This document shows, piece after piece, positions 1-11,700 of a stretch of 64,000 nucleotides of DNA. The notes beneath the pieces were generated by a model. It saw only the letters and a program-made list of their open reading frames with translations. It ran no database searches and was not told the DNA's origin. The stretch is taken from positions 1 through 64,000 of the forward strand of contig ARYC01025608.1 in the NCBI GenBank assembly GCA_000711775.1, written 5' to 3'. Position numbers and translations under genes: made by a program. Position 1 is the stretch's first letter. Each line of letters starts with the position of its first letter. The stretch comes from Oxytricha trifallax. Lineage: Eukaryota; Ciliophora; Spirotrichea; Sporadotrichida; Oxytrichidae.

Positions 1-177
1 AGTTTTCTATTATTATATCTTTTCACCTTTCATTCACACTACTCTTCGCTATCAACATTGAACAAACTTGCCTTAGAGATCGAATTCTCTTTATTCTGTC
101 ACAGAATTTCATTTTGTAACATACTTTTAAACACTATTAATATATTAAATATAAATAAAATAAATACAAACTAAATC
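1..177. other. mitochondrial-type flank, unassigned
   Basis: AT-rich sequence downstream of the stop of the first minus-strand mitochondrial ORF. Around 30-110 it is slightly richer in GC and could be the edge of another mitochondrial gene cut by the window boundary. I could not assign a protein or RNA to it. Confidence 0.3.
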
Positions 178-862
178 TTAAATTTTAAAAAATTTAAAAA
201 ATTTTGCTATAGAAAAACAATAATAAAAGAATCATTTAATACTCAAAACGTTTCAATTATTGGATCGAAAAGAAAATAATTTTATAAACAAACGAGACGA
301 AAAAACTAAAAAAACTAAGTACATAAATAAAAAATAAAAATCACCAGAATCTAAAAGTTCAAAACCAAATTTTTCACAAATTAAAAAACCTAAAAACCCT
401 GCTAAAAGAGCTGCTGCGGCTCCAGATACAGTATCGTATTGGGGAACTCTAGAATATTTTAATTTAGTATAAATTCTTTCTTTTCTTAAAAAATTTATAT
501 CAAATAAATTTTTAAAAAAAGAGCTGTGTCCTTTTAAATCAGAACTAAAAAACGAAGGTTTAAGAACGCTGTTAAAAATAGCATTTGTTTTATATTTAGT
601 ACCGTATTTCGAACCACTAAAAATTGTTTTTAGTGCTAAACTTAAACTGCGAGCTTTGTTAGATTCTTTCGACTTAGAGTTAGTTTTGAATTTATTTAAT
701 AATGATTTCCATTTAGTTGATTTTTTATTAATTTTTTTATTTTTTAAAGTTAAAAAAGGTCGTTGTTTTTTTAAAGTAAGAAGTTTAAAATTCGATACAA
801 AAAAAAAGAATAAAAATTTTTTTTTAATAACAAATGTTGCGAAACGGAAAGATTTTTAATTT
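178..862 (-). CDS. ciliate mitochondrial orf (ymf-type membrane protein)
   Basis: An unbroken minus-strand reading frame in mitochondrial code ends at TAA 178-180; two in-frame TGA codons near the end must be Trp. The N-terminal half is rich in Lys and Ser. The C-terminal half holds a conserved-looking block (SRVPQYDTVSGAAAALLAGF) that leads into hydrophobic helices. No ATG lies upstream, so an alternative start such as the ATT near 825 is likely, as is common in ciliate mitochondria. The Ala/Gly-rich hydrophobic block suggests an inner-membrane complex subunit, but I do not recognise the family and leave it unnamed. It lies downstream of cox2 on the same strand. Confidence 0.55.
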
Positions 863-1451
863 TATAAATCAAATTTATTGAGTTTTCGAAATTATGAATT
901 CAATGTTTAACAGAGTATGCTGAACGATTAATAGAATAGTCTAGTATAAGATTTTGTGGAAATTTCAAAATTAAAAAAATTAAAAGGACGCGCTAAATTT
1001 AAAAATTAATCAAGTAAAGTAAAAATATTTTTCGTAAGAAAAAAAGAAGAGTTTTTTATAGATAAAAACGATTGTAAAGGAGTGAAGAAAAAAAAATTAT
1101 TTTTAATAAAAGATGAATAAAAAAAAAATATTCAGAAAAAAAAAGTTAATTTTTTTTATTAAAATATGCAAATTAAATTCATTATTATTTTATTGTTATT
1201 ATATTATTTTTTAAATGATAGTAATAAACAGGTATTTTGTGAATAAAAAAAAAATTTGATAACTTTTTTGTTTTTGAATTAATTTTACAAAAATTAGAAT
1301 TAAAGCTAATATTTTTTATAAAATTTTTAAAAAAAAAAATTTTTTAAATTACGCTTTCAAAAATAAAGCATAAAGTTAAAAGATTTAAATTTTGTTTGTA
1401 AACTAATATTTTTAGTTAAAATTAAAATCGAAGACATGCAAGGTACTTTAA
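863..1451. other. mitochondrial intergenic AT-rich spacer
   Basis: About 590 bases of A/T homopolymer-rich sequence between cox2 and the downstream ymf-type orf. No reading frame of coding character was seen. A tRNA in this spacer cannot be excluded by eye, but I found no convincing cloverleaf. Confidence 0.4.
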
Positions 1452-4400
1452 TTAAAATTGGTTGGATCAAGCGGATTTATCAAAAGAAACGAATTTAGAA
1501 AAATTAATGTTTTGGCGATCACTCATAGATAAAGAGTTACCGTTAGAATTTAAAAAAATGAAATGCGTACATCATAAAAAAAAAGATCTCTTTTCATAAA
1601 ATAAACAATAATGGGCATTCAATGATGGTATCGACCACAAACTTCCATGCATTGACCTCAAAAAATACCAGATACTAAAAAGATCATTACTCTGTGAGAG
1701 GAATACCCAGGAACACAGTCTATTTTAATACCTGCTGAAGGAATGGCTCAAGAATGTATAACATCTTTTGACGAAGCTAAAATTTGAATTCTCATTTCTG
1801 TAGGCATTGCAATAGCTCCGGTAGCGTGTAAACGAACCATATTAGTTATTCCTTTTTTCATAGGTCTGTATTGATTTTTTAAAAGTTCGTAGTTATTATT
1901 TTGTTTAGTAGAATTTTTAAAAAAAGTTGAATTAAAAAAATAAAAAAACAACGAATCTAAAGAATAAGAAAAGTTGATAGATTCGTTTAAATAATTTTTA
2001 TAAGATGAAAGAAGAAGATAATTAAAATAATTTAAAGAATTATAATAGATGTCTCTAGAATATTCGTTATGGTTTACAATTTTATCAACGTACAAAAAGC
2101 TAGCTTTAAGTTCTTTTAATAGAGGGTGAGAAGGGTTACTTGTTAAATAAAGCGGTAAATTTATAATTTTATTTTTTTTCAAAAACAATTCTCTATACAT
2201 ACTTTCTCTTTTTGTTAAAATATCTACTAAAGTACTAGATAAGTAATAATAAGATTGTATTGAATTTTTAGGGTTTCAATTTGTTCTAGAAAAGTTGTTA
2301 AACCTGAATGAGAAGGATAAAAATTTTTAGAAGAAGTGTTTATAAATTTCAACAAACTTCAATATCATGAAGAAGTGTTTAAAAATATTTTTGTTTTTAC
2401 AAGAGAATCGTTGTATAGCGATAATAATTCAAATATTAAATTATTTTTATTTCAAGTAGTATTTTTAGCTAACATATAAGGAGTATAAACTCAATTTGTA
2501 AGATAATTTTTTCGTGATCTAGCCAAACGAACAAAGTAATTTTCAGTTTCGTTAAGAGCTTCGTTTAAATTTGAGCTGTATTCAAAAGCTTTGTTAAAAT
2601 ACGGCATACCGTAAATTGCGTATCTAGATGAAGTAAGAAGTTTTGAATCCGCTAAAAACTCATTTTGCAAATACAATGCGAATTCAAACGGTAACGAGAA
2701 GGATCACTTTTAAAGACTATTAAAAAGGAAAATCATAAAAATAAAATTCAGTAGAAGAATCTAAAGAATAAAAATCATTTAATTTTTTTAAGATGCTCTT
2801 TAAAAAAATAATTTTTAAGAAAGTATTTTTACTTTTCCGTAAAATTGATTTCATAACGGAGACTTTTTTAGCGCTAACAAAGGCTTGTTATTAATATCAG
2901 AATTAGAAAAATCGTTAAATTTAGCGTTAGATCTATTTTTCGTCAAATCGAGTTTAAAAACTTTTGTATAGCTCCGTAAGTAACGATCTGAATTACGGGC
3001 AGAGTACTCGTAAATTCATAGAATTGCTGGTACGATCGTTTAATTCCGAAGAATTTAACATTTCAAAAATTTAATCGGTCAAAAATTCTTTAAAATCGTT
3101 CATTATGTAATAAAATTTTTGACATTTAAAAAATTAAAATTAATTATCAATAATTCAAAGGAAAATTCATCGAAATCTGATCAAACAGAATCTAAAACTG
3201 AGAGGAATATTTATAAGAATTAAAAAATTAAATTAGAGCTACAAAACTGAACTTAAATATTTTTGAAACAAAAAAGTATGTTTATTATGAGACTCGTAGA
3301 ATCTTCAGAATTGGCGTAAGACGATTGATAAGAAAAAAAAGAAAAGTCTTTAAAAGAGATCAAAGCAGGGTTAAAAATACCATCTTCTTGATAAACGTAA
3401 GGAGATTTTAAAGTATCAAAAACATAATTTTTTTTTTTCGAATCTTTGGATAAAGAAGAGTTTTGTAAAAAATTAATGTTTTTATCATTTAAAGAAGAAT
3501 TTAAAGCTAAAAAAGAAATTAAATTTTTATCTAATGAAGAAAAAGAAGAGACGTGGTTTAAAACTGATGAGTACTCGTCATTTAAATAAACAGAAAAAGA
3601 ATTTTCTCAGAAAGCATCTTCTAAAAGTTCAAAAGCTTGTCAATTTCTAAAATCGTAATCATAATAAAAAGAAAACATAGGTAGATAAAAAAAATCTTTA
3701 GTATTGCAGAAATTAATAGGATTTATTAAACGTCAGTCGTTGTTAAAAGTTGTAAAATAAAAGTTTCAATAAATAGATGAAACCGAAGCGGGGGTCAGTT
3801 CTTCTTTACCTTGAAAAATTAAAGAAGAGTTATCACTAAAAGCTCTATTATAATTATCATATTCTTTTGTTTTGATTAAAGGACTAGAAGAGGGGATAGG
3901 GGAATAAGGTAAATCAGCGTTAAAACGAGATAAAGAATATCTAGAAGAATCGTTTAAATTAGATCAGTGTAGTAAATTAGATTTATAAAAAAAATAAGGA
4001 TTAAGTTCAAATTTAGAAGTTGAAGAAGAATATTGTTCTAAAATTGTATTTAAATTCGAAGTATACGCAGGATTTGATAAATTAGTTTTTAAGTTTGCCA
4101 AAGAACGAATGTTTATGTTGGCGAATAAAAGTGATTGGTTAGATGAAGAAAGGTCAAGGTTTTTGTTAAAACTATTGTTATTATTAATTTGAACAAACAA
4201 GTTTTGTTTGTTTTTTGAAAAGAAAAAATCTTCATTAAAATTTAATTTATTTGTTAAACTATAATAAGAAAGTGTTGAGTATTTTTCGAAAATTTGGAGT
4301 TTAGTATTTTAAAAGGAGCGTACATTATTTTTTTTTATCAGAATCGTTATTAATTTGAGAAACAAAATCAAAGTAAAGTTTGGTATTTTGAAAAAAATAG

Positions 4401-5505
4401 AAGTATTTGACGAATCTGTTAAGCTATTTTTTAAAAAAAAAAGATCTATTGAATTAAAAAAATTTTTGTTTTTTCTTGGGTTTAAAAAAGTTAAATTTTG
4501 ATTTTTATCAAAAGCGGCGCTGCTTTTAAAATTTAATTTAATAATCTTATTTAAAGAATTAACATCTAAAGATAAAGAAGAATTGTTAACAAAATTAGAA
4601 GCGTTCAAAAAATTTACTTGTCTTTTTGTGGCAAAAGTTGTAGAATCGTTTAAATTAGAGTCCGAGTCGACAAACTTTGAAAAAGTGTGAAATTTTGAAT
4701 TAAATTTTGAATAAGAAGAAAATAAATCAGAATTATTAGTTTTTGACAAAATTCGAATTTTTTTGAATGAGTTAGACTCATTCAAAGAGTTTGAACCAAT
4801 ATCATTAAAATTAAGTAAATTTATTATTTTATAATTATCGGAAGGCACTAACAATAAGTGAGAAGGTGTGATAATTTTATCAAAATTTTTATTTTGATAA
4901 AATTTTCATAAATTATTAGAGTCTGAAAGAATTTCGGAACTTTTTTCATATTTTAAAGAATTACCGGTAAAAGTCGAATAATTTTTTTTTAAATTATAAT
5001 TTAAGTCCAAATCTCTAGGGTAATAATATTCTCAACCTCATTGATAAGCTCGAATTCCAACAACTAGCTCAGTTGTTCAAAAGCCATCGTAATAATCGAT
5101 AGCATCGGTAGATTCACTAACAATAATAGAGGTTGCTCAAGAAACGGGAACACAGGCGGTAATAAGATCTCCACATTTAGAACGCGAGACTCCTCGAGTT
5201 TCACGACGAGGCTTAACACGAGCAATGCATCATCGAACAGTACAAATGAAAGTAAGAAAGAAAAAAACGATTATGAAATAAAAACAAATCATAATCAGTA
5301 TTGATAAATTAAATATGTAAACCATAAATCCAATGTATAAAAGACGAGAAGCTATAAACGGTTCAGGATATTGAATTTTTACGTTAGGAACGGAATAATG
5401 GTGGTTGTTTGTAAATTTTCTAGATTTACGAGGGAAAGGACTTCGTTTGCTTGATCGAGGAAGGTAAAAATATTGCTTGAATCCAAAATTAAAAATATTA
5501 AATTT
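1452..5505 (-). CDS. cox2: cytochrome c oxidase subunit 2 with very large internal insert
   Basis: Copper-A subunit of mitochondrial complex IV. The N-terminal part (about 5500-4990) has a long hydrophobic helix, a block with TRGVSRSKCGDL, and the signature AYQWGWEYYYP near 5030. The C-terminal CuA part lies near 1590-1770: DVIHSWAIPSAGIKID, then GQCMEVCGRYHHWMP, which carries the Cys, His and Met ligands. Between them lie about 3.2 kb (roughly 1000 residues) of low-complexity Ser/Asn/Phe/Tyr-rich sequence, mostly in one frame. TGA reads as Trp in several places (W in WRLINPINF). The stop is TAA 1452-1454. The start has no ATG and lies just inside the end of rpl14. Homopolymer indels break the frame near 4300-4400. 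Ciliate cox2 is known to carry inserts, but this one is extreme. Confidence 0.85.
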
Positions 5506-5890
5506 AAATTATAACTTTAAATAAGTTAAGAAACTTTTTTCTTTTAATTTGATGTGGAACAGGTCCATACAAATATTTAGATTTTAAATCTTGTTTTTTT
5601 TTTAATAAGATGATTGAATTAGAATTAAAAATGGAATAGCAACCGTCGAGTTTGTTAGCGCGGAATTTAGTTCTAATAATAAGACCTAGACAAATGTCAC
5701 CCTTTTTATTAAATTTAAATTTAAACCCTTTATACTCAATACGAGGAGGTTCAACTATTTTAGCAGCGCATTTTATAAAAAAACCAACTTTTGTAGATTT
5801 TCTATGAAAACCTTTATAAAGTTGAAAACATTGGAGTCATCTAACATTTGTATTGTCTGAAATGGACAACCAAGATTCTTTAAAAATCAT
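5504..5890 (-). CDS. rpl14: mitochondrial ribosomal protein uL14
   Basis: A 128-residue ORF from ATG 5890 to TAA 5504-5506. It aligns along its length with bacterial-type L14: an early SDNTNVRWLQC block (family VADNSGAR..C), a central KGD..LGLIIRTKF, then NSIILLKKK and a terminal YLYGPV..IKRKKFLNL (family FGPVTRELR..KFMKI). It is a large-subunit protein that contacts rRNA near the intersubunit face. Its stop touches or overlaps the cox2 start, the compact packing expected of ciliate mitochondrial DNA. No internal break was seen. Confidence 0.8.
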
Positions 5891-5910
5891 TTAAAGTTTT
5901 TTTTTTTTTG

Positions 5911-6545
5911 TCAAACCCTTGTTCCCGTAGATGTATTTTGTTGCATCAAAAAATTTTGATTTCGAATAAAAAACGTCGAGTTTACGACTGACAATATGTT
6001 AATATTTTTTATTTGACTGAAATTTAAAAAAATAAAAATTTTTTTTAATAAAAACAAAGTTAATTGAAGTAATAAACTAAAAAAGACAAAATTAATTAAA
6101 AAACTCAAAGAATTGTTATAAAATAAATTTCTCTCAATAATTCAATTCAGTAATACCATAAAAAAAAAAATATAATAATATTAATCAAGAACTAAAAGAA
6201 TCAATTATTTTGTAAATAACTATTAAAATTATTTTGAAGGGTTTAAAAATTCATAAATAAAATTAAAAAAATTAAAAATAAAAAAAAAACAAATCTGCTT
6301 GAAACATCAAGTTACGTTTGAGAAGAAAGTTTGAAAATGCATTATAAAAAAAAAAAAATTAAACCGACACCCAAATCAATTACTCACAAAAAACCGACGA
6401 AAATATCAGCATCGTTCAAAAATAAAAGAAAACCTAAAAATATTAAGTATAAACCAACTAAATATCAAAGCATAGTTAAATTTATAGTATTTATAAAAAA
6501 AAAAAGAATTACAATTAAAAACAATTGAATTAAAAAAAGTTCATT
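5911..6545 (-). CDS. nad6-like mitochondrial membrane protein
   Basis: Minus-strand hydrophobic frame in mitochondrial code with TGA as Trp. The first part (6545-6240) holds several transmembrane stretches, including LVGLYLIFLGFLLFLNDADI followed by FVGFLWVIDLGVG. The acidic start of the second helix and its Gly pattern recall the NADH dehydrogenase subunit 6 family (ciliate ymf62). A second hydrophobic part (6180-5911) is in a different frame, so either an indel near 6240 splits one gene or two short genes are present. It sits between cox1 and rpl14 on the same strand. The assignment to nad6 is inference from topology and weak motif resemblance. Confidence 0.4.
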
Positions 6546-6568
6546 CAACAACCGTTGTACACATAAAA

Positions 6569-7402
6569 TTATTCGATAATTTTTATTTTTTTAACAAAAC
6601 ATAAACAGAAAAAGAACCGTTCGTAAGGTTCGAAATTTGTATAATTTTTGTTTAATTTTAAATTTGAAGATTTGATAATTCTGAACAAAAAAAGCCTTTT
6701 TGTTGAACATAAAGTCAAACGAGCTATTTCATAAATATAAAAATTTAAACGAGTGTTATAACGATTAACACCGAAATTGTTTCTAGTAGCTGCTTTAGCT
6801 TGTCGTAAACTATCGAAAATCATAATAAAAAAAGCCATTAAACCGGCAACATTTAACATGTGTCCAGCAGATATAACACTGTGTCAACCTCCAAATGCAG
6901 CTGTATAATCTAAAACTCGTCTAGGCATACCAGCATATCCAAGTCATAACATAGGAATAACTGTCATTAATTGACCGTTAAATAATAAACGTAATGTAAA
7001 TAAGCGTAAACACGGCTATATTTTACACCAAATATTGCTGGAAAATAAAAATAAAACGCTCCGAATGAAGCAAACATAGCACCACCGGCAAGCATAACAT
7101 GAAAATGCCCAATAACGTAAAAAGTATCATGAAAAAGAACGTCCATTCCTGTATGCGCAACACACATTCCACTGATACCACCAGAAACAAAAAAAAAAAA
7201 TAAAAGTGTAAGTAAAAACTAAAGGAAGTTCCATTGTAAACACACTATTAGCTGTTGTAACGCATCAATGCATAATTTTAGTCGCGGCTGGTACAGAAAT
7301 CATGACCGTTAAAGTACTAAAAAGCATTCGAGTAGTGTGTGATAAACCGACCATGTACATATGATGACCTCAAACAAAAAAACCTAAAAAAGCAATTGTG
7401 TA
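6569..7402 (-). pseudogene. cox1: cytochrome c oxidase subunit 1, 5' truncated
   Basis: C-terminal part of the haem-copper subunit of complex IV. The frame enters at 7402 with IAFLGFFVWGHHMYMVGLSH, then FSTLTVMISVPAATKIMHW, then GGISGMCVAHTGMDVLFHDT and FYVIGHFHVMLAGGAMFASF, which contain the invariant His residues of helix X, then WLGYAGMPRR and FGGWHSVISAGHM. TGA is Trp. The reading frame shifts at a poly-A run near 7190 and again near 7000. Everything N-terminal to about helix VI is missing because the sequence changes to TBE DNA at 7403. The breaks suggest a nuclear mitochondrial insertion or a chimeric join. Confidence 0.85.
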
Positions 7403-7560
7403 ACATGAATTGAGTAAGAGACTCTTCAAAGATTTCTAAAAGCCAGACGAGATGAATATAGATGCAGGAGCTAGCACTAAGAGAAGAAACATGGCCCAAA
7501 CAAGCCCTAAGAAAAAGAAAAGAAAGAGAAGCCAAATCCCTTTACGGGCAAATTTAATAT
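7403..7560 (+). pseudogene. end of TBE plus-strand ORF (fragment)
   Basis: Corresponds to about 62950-63115 in the right TBE copy. The shared peptide starts MNIDAGASTKRRNM and becomes Lys/Arg-rich here, where the two copies differ by an indel. It probably represents the C-terminal tail of the small TBE protein that converges on the transposase gene. Only the tail remains because the mitochondrial junction cuts it. Confidence 0.45.
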
Positions 7561-7570
7561 GTGAACTAAT

Positions 7571-8619
7571 TCATTCATTTAAATCTAAAAACTTACGAAT
7601 ATACACAAAATCTCCCTTCTCTTGCGCATACTTTAGCTTTATCATCGCTGACTCTCTTAACAGCACTCTTAATAAAATCGACTGTATCTACTTTAAATCA
7701 TGCATCAGATGGTAGAGCAGCAATTTCTTATAATGACCTTTCAATAACCCCCAATACAATTCAATTCCATTGAACTAAGGCCTATAAGGAACATTAAATA
7801 CAGGTGTTATATTAAGCCTTTCATATTCCTTCCTTGAGTCTTTAGTTTTATGAACCGACAAGTTATAACGAATAGAATAATTTATTAGTCAGCGTACTTA
7901 TCTCTCAGTTATTGCAAGAATTTAATATATTATTCAGTCTTTATAGAACGAGGGTGAATAACATAAGTCTCGAGGCCACTATCTTCACTTATTCCACCAA
8001 GTATTGCATGAGTTTAAACCTTAACCTTTTAATCATATACTTCAATGTTGCTGTACCTCTTATACCAAGACCTTGATATGAAGGTATTAAAGGTGAATAC
8101 TGCCTCATCAGCGTGTATGAACTTTATATTATGCTCTTAAGCCCTTTGCATTTAATCGAATATATAATTTAAATTATCCTTATAAAATGGAACATTAAAG
8201 TCAATCACTCTCTTAATGCGATTGACTGTCTTGTAAGATATTCCATTCTTTTTATATATGTTCGCTATAGATTAAGCAGAGATGTGAAGCTCAGGAAATT
8301 GGCGATGAAACATCACAGCCCTCTAGGCTAGAGAGAAATGAGCCCAGTATTTAAGAGTCTTATCATTAATAAGATATTCAATATGATGCTGCTAAAATTT
8401 TAAGGGTCTCTTAGGCTTAGAATTAAGATGCTATCTCTTTAAATTCAATGCTAATAGACAGTGAGACCTCACAGTTGCTGGAGATTTATGGAGTAGCCTT
8501 GCTATAGACGTATAATTCAGAACAGGCTTGAGTTATTCACTATATTCATCACATCCATATCGCAACTTAAACAATAAATCTATATACTCACTGTCATAAA
8601 CTGACCCCAAACCTCGCAT
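7571..8619 (-). pseudogene. TBE-type transposase (Tc1/IS630 DDE), frameshifted
   Basis: Minus-strand ORF of about 349 codons in ciliate code, ATG 8619 to TGA 7571-7573, close to the 42-kDa size of TBE transposases. A helix-turn-helix-like block (SIARLLHKSPATVRSH) lies near residues 45-60. The catalytic domain follows: first Asp in FIHADEAVF, second Asp region near 7850, and PQFNGIELYW with the third acidic residue (Glu) near 7770. The second catalytic Asp codon is destroyed by a one-base deletion (GTTATAAC where the right copy has GTTGATAAC), and other frames drift between 7850 and 7980. This copy is unlikely to be active. Confidence 0.8.
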
Positions 8620-8639
8620 ATACTCACTTAAAATACTAA

Positions 8640-8757
8640 TATTTAAACATTAAACCCCTACATAAACCCTATTAAAACCCTAATAAAGTATGCGCTAATA
8701 GTCTACTTTTATCAATCAAAAACTCAATCAAACTACTGAAAGGGTTTTGGGGTTTTG
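8640..8757. repeat. TBE terminal repeat with telomere-like C4A4 tracts
   Basis: Its reverse complement begins CAAAACCCCAAAACCC and contains further AGGGTTT/TAGGGGTTT units. It resembles 60180-60300, the end of the right TBE copy. It ends exactly where homology of gene A1 to gene A2 begins. Confidence 0.75.
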
Positions 8758-11700
8758 ATTGCGATCAAGCAGTATTAGACTACAGGAATCCAGGCAAAAA
8801 ATTAAAATGTAAACCTCAAAAGGAAGCAGATGAAATATTAGCGTATATGAATATATTCTTCGCTTTTATTACTCAATACTTTGATCATAATAATTACAGC
8901 GATAACCCTATCGTTAATAATATCTAACTCAACTACTGGCCATTGAATAAGTATATCAGTAATAATCAGATGATGAAGTAAACATACTTTTTATATTATA
9001 ATTTAAATTAAGCTTTATATATTACAATTGCCATATAATTTTATTTAATTAAGTTTGTAGTAAGAAATTATTTGTATATTTTTTGCCAACTTATTTTAAC
9101 AAATTTGTTTAATATAATTGTTAAAAAACTAATTTACTATCTTTTATTAAAATTGTAAATTTCAATATATTTGATAAAATTTAAATTATTTAGTACACGA
9201 GAAACTAAGTTACTACAAAGGACTCTTGGCTAACAGCCAGTTTATTCAGTAATGATTACACCTATTACACTGGAAGATTAGAATATACTTAAATAGGAAC
9301 TCGTGACCTTGCAGCTACCTGGTCTTTGTTCAGTGTTGAAATTGATATGGACGAGGGTTTTGTTCTCAAATTAATTTTTTTAAAAAAACTACTATTTTTT
9401 ATTTTGGAGAAAAAATCTTCAATTAGTTTAATTTTTTTCCAAAGTAATTCGTTTTTATCATGAATTTATTTATCCTCTTAAAATATTTTTAGTTATGAAT
9501 ATGAAACAATATTTAATTTAATTCTCACAGAAAGATCAGTTATGACAATTCTCGATGCATTTTCAATTGTTGGCGGTATGATGGGAATAACTTTTACCTT
9601 CACATAATCAGTAATTTAAAATTAATTTTAATTTTTTAATATCCCAATTATTTGATGAATACTTTATTGAAAAGATTCAAGAAAATATGTTCATAGCTTC
9701 AATTATCGGCAAGATATTTTACTAAGTAGACAGTGATCAAACGTAAGAAAATGTGGGTTAATAAAAAGATGATAAATCTTCGAGAATTGATATAAAATTT
9801 AATCATTTTAAACATTTTAAGAAATCCCAATAGAAATAGGTTTTAGTAAATCTTTTCTTCTAATCAATAAACAGTTGTCCAGTTTTAATATTAGGAATAA
9901 TTTTTATATATCCAGTGTCTACCAGAGCACATACAATAAATATTATTTAACATTTAATTGAGCAACCTTCTATATCTGCATGATTTTAAAAATATTTATT
10001 TGACATTAAGTTTATGATTTACTCAGGATAATCATAAGTAAGAACAAAAGAAATTGTATATTAATTAATTTAATTTTAAACTGTCGATCAACGAATCGAT
10101 TTACAATTTTATAAGGAATCTATCTCCTTTCAAGTATCAAAATTAAAATTAAATATAAAAAAATTAAAAAATAAAGTATTCATTCAGAGATTTGGTTGCT
10201 TACAAAGCTAGACGTTGCATTTTAAAAATGCTCTGTAAAAGTATAACAAAATAAAATCTAAAATTAAAGTATAAGCTCTATAAGAAAGCCAAAAGTTAAA
10301 TTGAGAGAGAATTCGATGTCGTAAGAATGATGAAAACTATGAGAAGAGTTGACTTAATATTATTTTTTTAAATGAAACTCAAAGTTATATTAATACATTT
10401 TGTCTGTTAAAATTAAAATATTCAAGACCTTATTTTCAAAGTCTTAAGCTTTCTTTATACCTATATTTATATATTTTATAATAATTATTAATAAAATACA
10501 TAAAAACAGGAAATTTGAGAAATATACAACTAAAAGCATTATATATATTAAACTTAACAGCCACTGATTACCTTTAGTCACATTATAATTTGATTTATAT
10601 TTTAAATTTCATAATTTAAATGAGCTATTTTGGAAATCAAAATCAATTGTCTAATTATGGTGGTAGTTCATATAATAACTCATCTTAGGCTTAAAATAAT
10701 TAAAATTGATAGCCAGGCTGCAGACAAGCAAATTACACCCAGAGACCATTCAGTGATTTGATAGAAGAAGACAAGAGATCATTCGTTAGGAGAAGATTTC
10801 GAGCAACTCTACTTGGCGGTTAAAGAATAGTATACAACGAAGCTGATGATGAATCAACCTAATCATGCCTGCAATAGTAGTAATTGTCACATTGGTTCTT
10901 AAGGATAATAGAAATGCAGCAGTTATAATTGGTGGTGTAGTCCCATTCGCTTTAAGTCTGATTCTACAAACTGCAAGATTATTTTGAAGTATCAAGAAGG
11001 AAAGTGTAGCTAAAGTATAAAAGGACTTATCTTAATGAAGTAAGAGGGATGCTCATTTATTTTTAGTTCCAGCTCGATCATCAATTTTTGAACTAGTAAT
11101 ATGCGTGTTAGTAACAGGTTTATATGGAGTGTTAATGACTTACTTTATTCACGAAGACACTCTAATGAAGCATATTAAGAACTACTTGGACCACAAAGAC
11201 TGCTACTACATAATTACGGTGGTTACAATATTTTTGTCAAGCTATTCTTTGTTTTCCGCACCTATTCCAGAGAGCACACCTTATCTAACAAATGATAGGT
11301 TTTTCCATATTCTCTCATACCTACCAACGAGTTGCTTACTCAATCATAATTTCAGGATCAGTATTCATAGCTTCTAATGCAGCAAGTGATATGACTTAAA
11401 TTGATAATTTGTATGGTTACTTTGAAGTTGCATATTGGGGAAATTTAGGTGCTCTGATTTTACAAATGCTAGGATTGCTTGGAAATCCAATAGTTACCTT
11501 AATGTGACTATTTGAGAAAGTAGACTTTCACATTTTAGGATCATCGAAAAGAACAAGTGATATAAGAATAGTACTCAGCTTAACTACAAACGTCCTCTTT
11601 TTAGTGGGAATGTACATTTCAAGCATCTATGAAAGTTACAAGAAAGTTATCATCATGGGAGTTATTTTGGCGTTTTCTCATCACACAATATTTGCCTTAA

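Larger units (their letters stand above)
1..7402 (-). other. mitochondrial DNA segment joined to nuclear DNA (NUMT or chimera)
   Basis: Five mitochondrial-type genes in one orientation (ymf-type orf, cox2, rpl14, nad6-like, cox1) use the mitochondrial code. The block ends inside cox1 and continues directly into a TBE-like transposon. The indels seen are mostly in homopolymers, which fits either a young nuclear insertion or uncorrected long-read errors. The gene order reads cox1 > nad6-like > rpl14 > cox2 > orf in the direction of transcription. Confidence 0.75.
7403..8757. mobile_element. truncated TBE-like (telomere-bearing) DNA transposon, left copy
   Basis: The right end reads GGGTTTTGGGGTTTTG at 8742-8757, the complement of the C4A4 telomere-like terminus CAAAACCCCAAAACCC known from TBE elements of oxytrichid ciliates. 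Inside are a transposase gene on minus and the end of a convergent plus-strand ORF. Homology with the right-hand TBE copy begins near 7403 (matching about 62950), where the mitochondrial sequence stops, so this copy lacks its other half. Confidence 0.8.

Noticed and set aside
1-150. Mitochondrial rRNA or tRNA at the window start
   Set aside because: Slightly higher GC only; no recognisable rRNA core or cloverleaf.
6331-6528. Plus-strand Lys-rich ORF
   Set aside because: It is the antisense shadow of the hydrophobic nad6-like gene; poly-Lys arises from T-runs on the coding strand.
7452-7715. Plus-strand ORF as a full gene
   Set aside because: Only its first part corresponds to the TBE plus-strand tail; the rest overlaps the transposase antisense.
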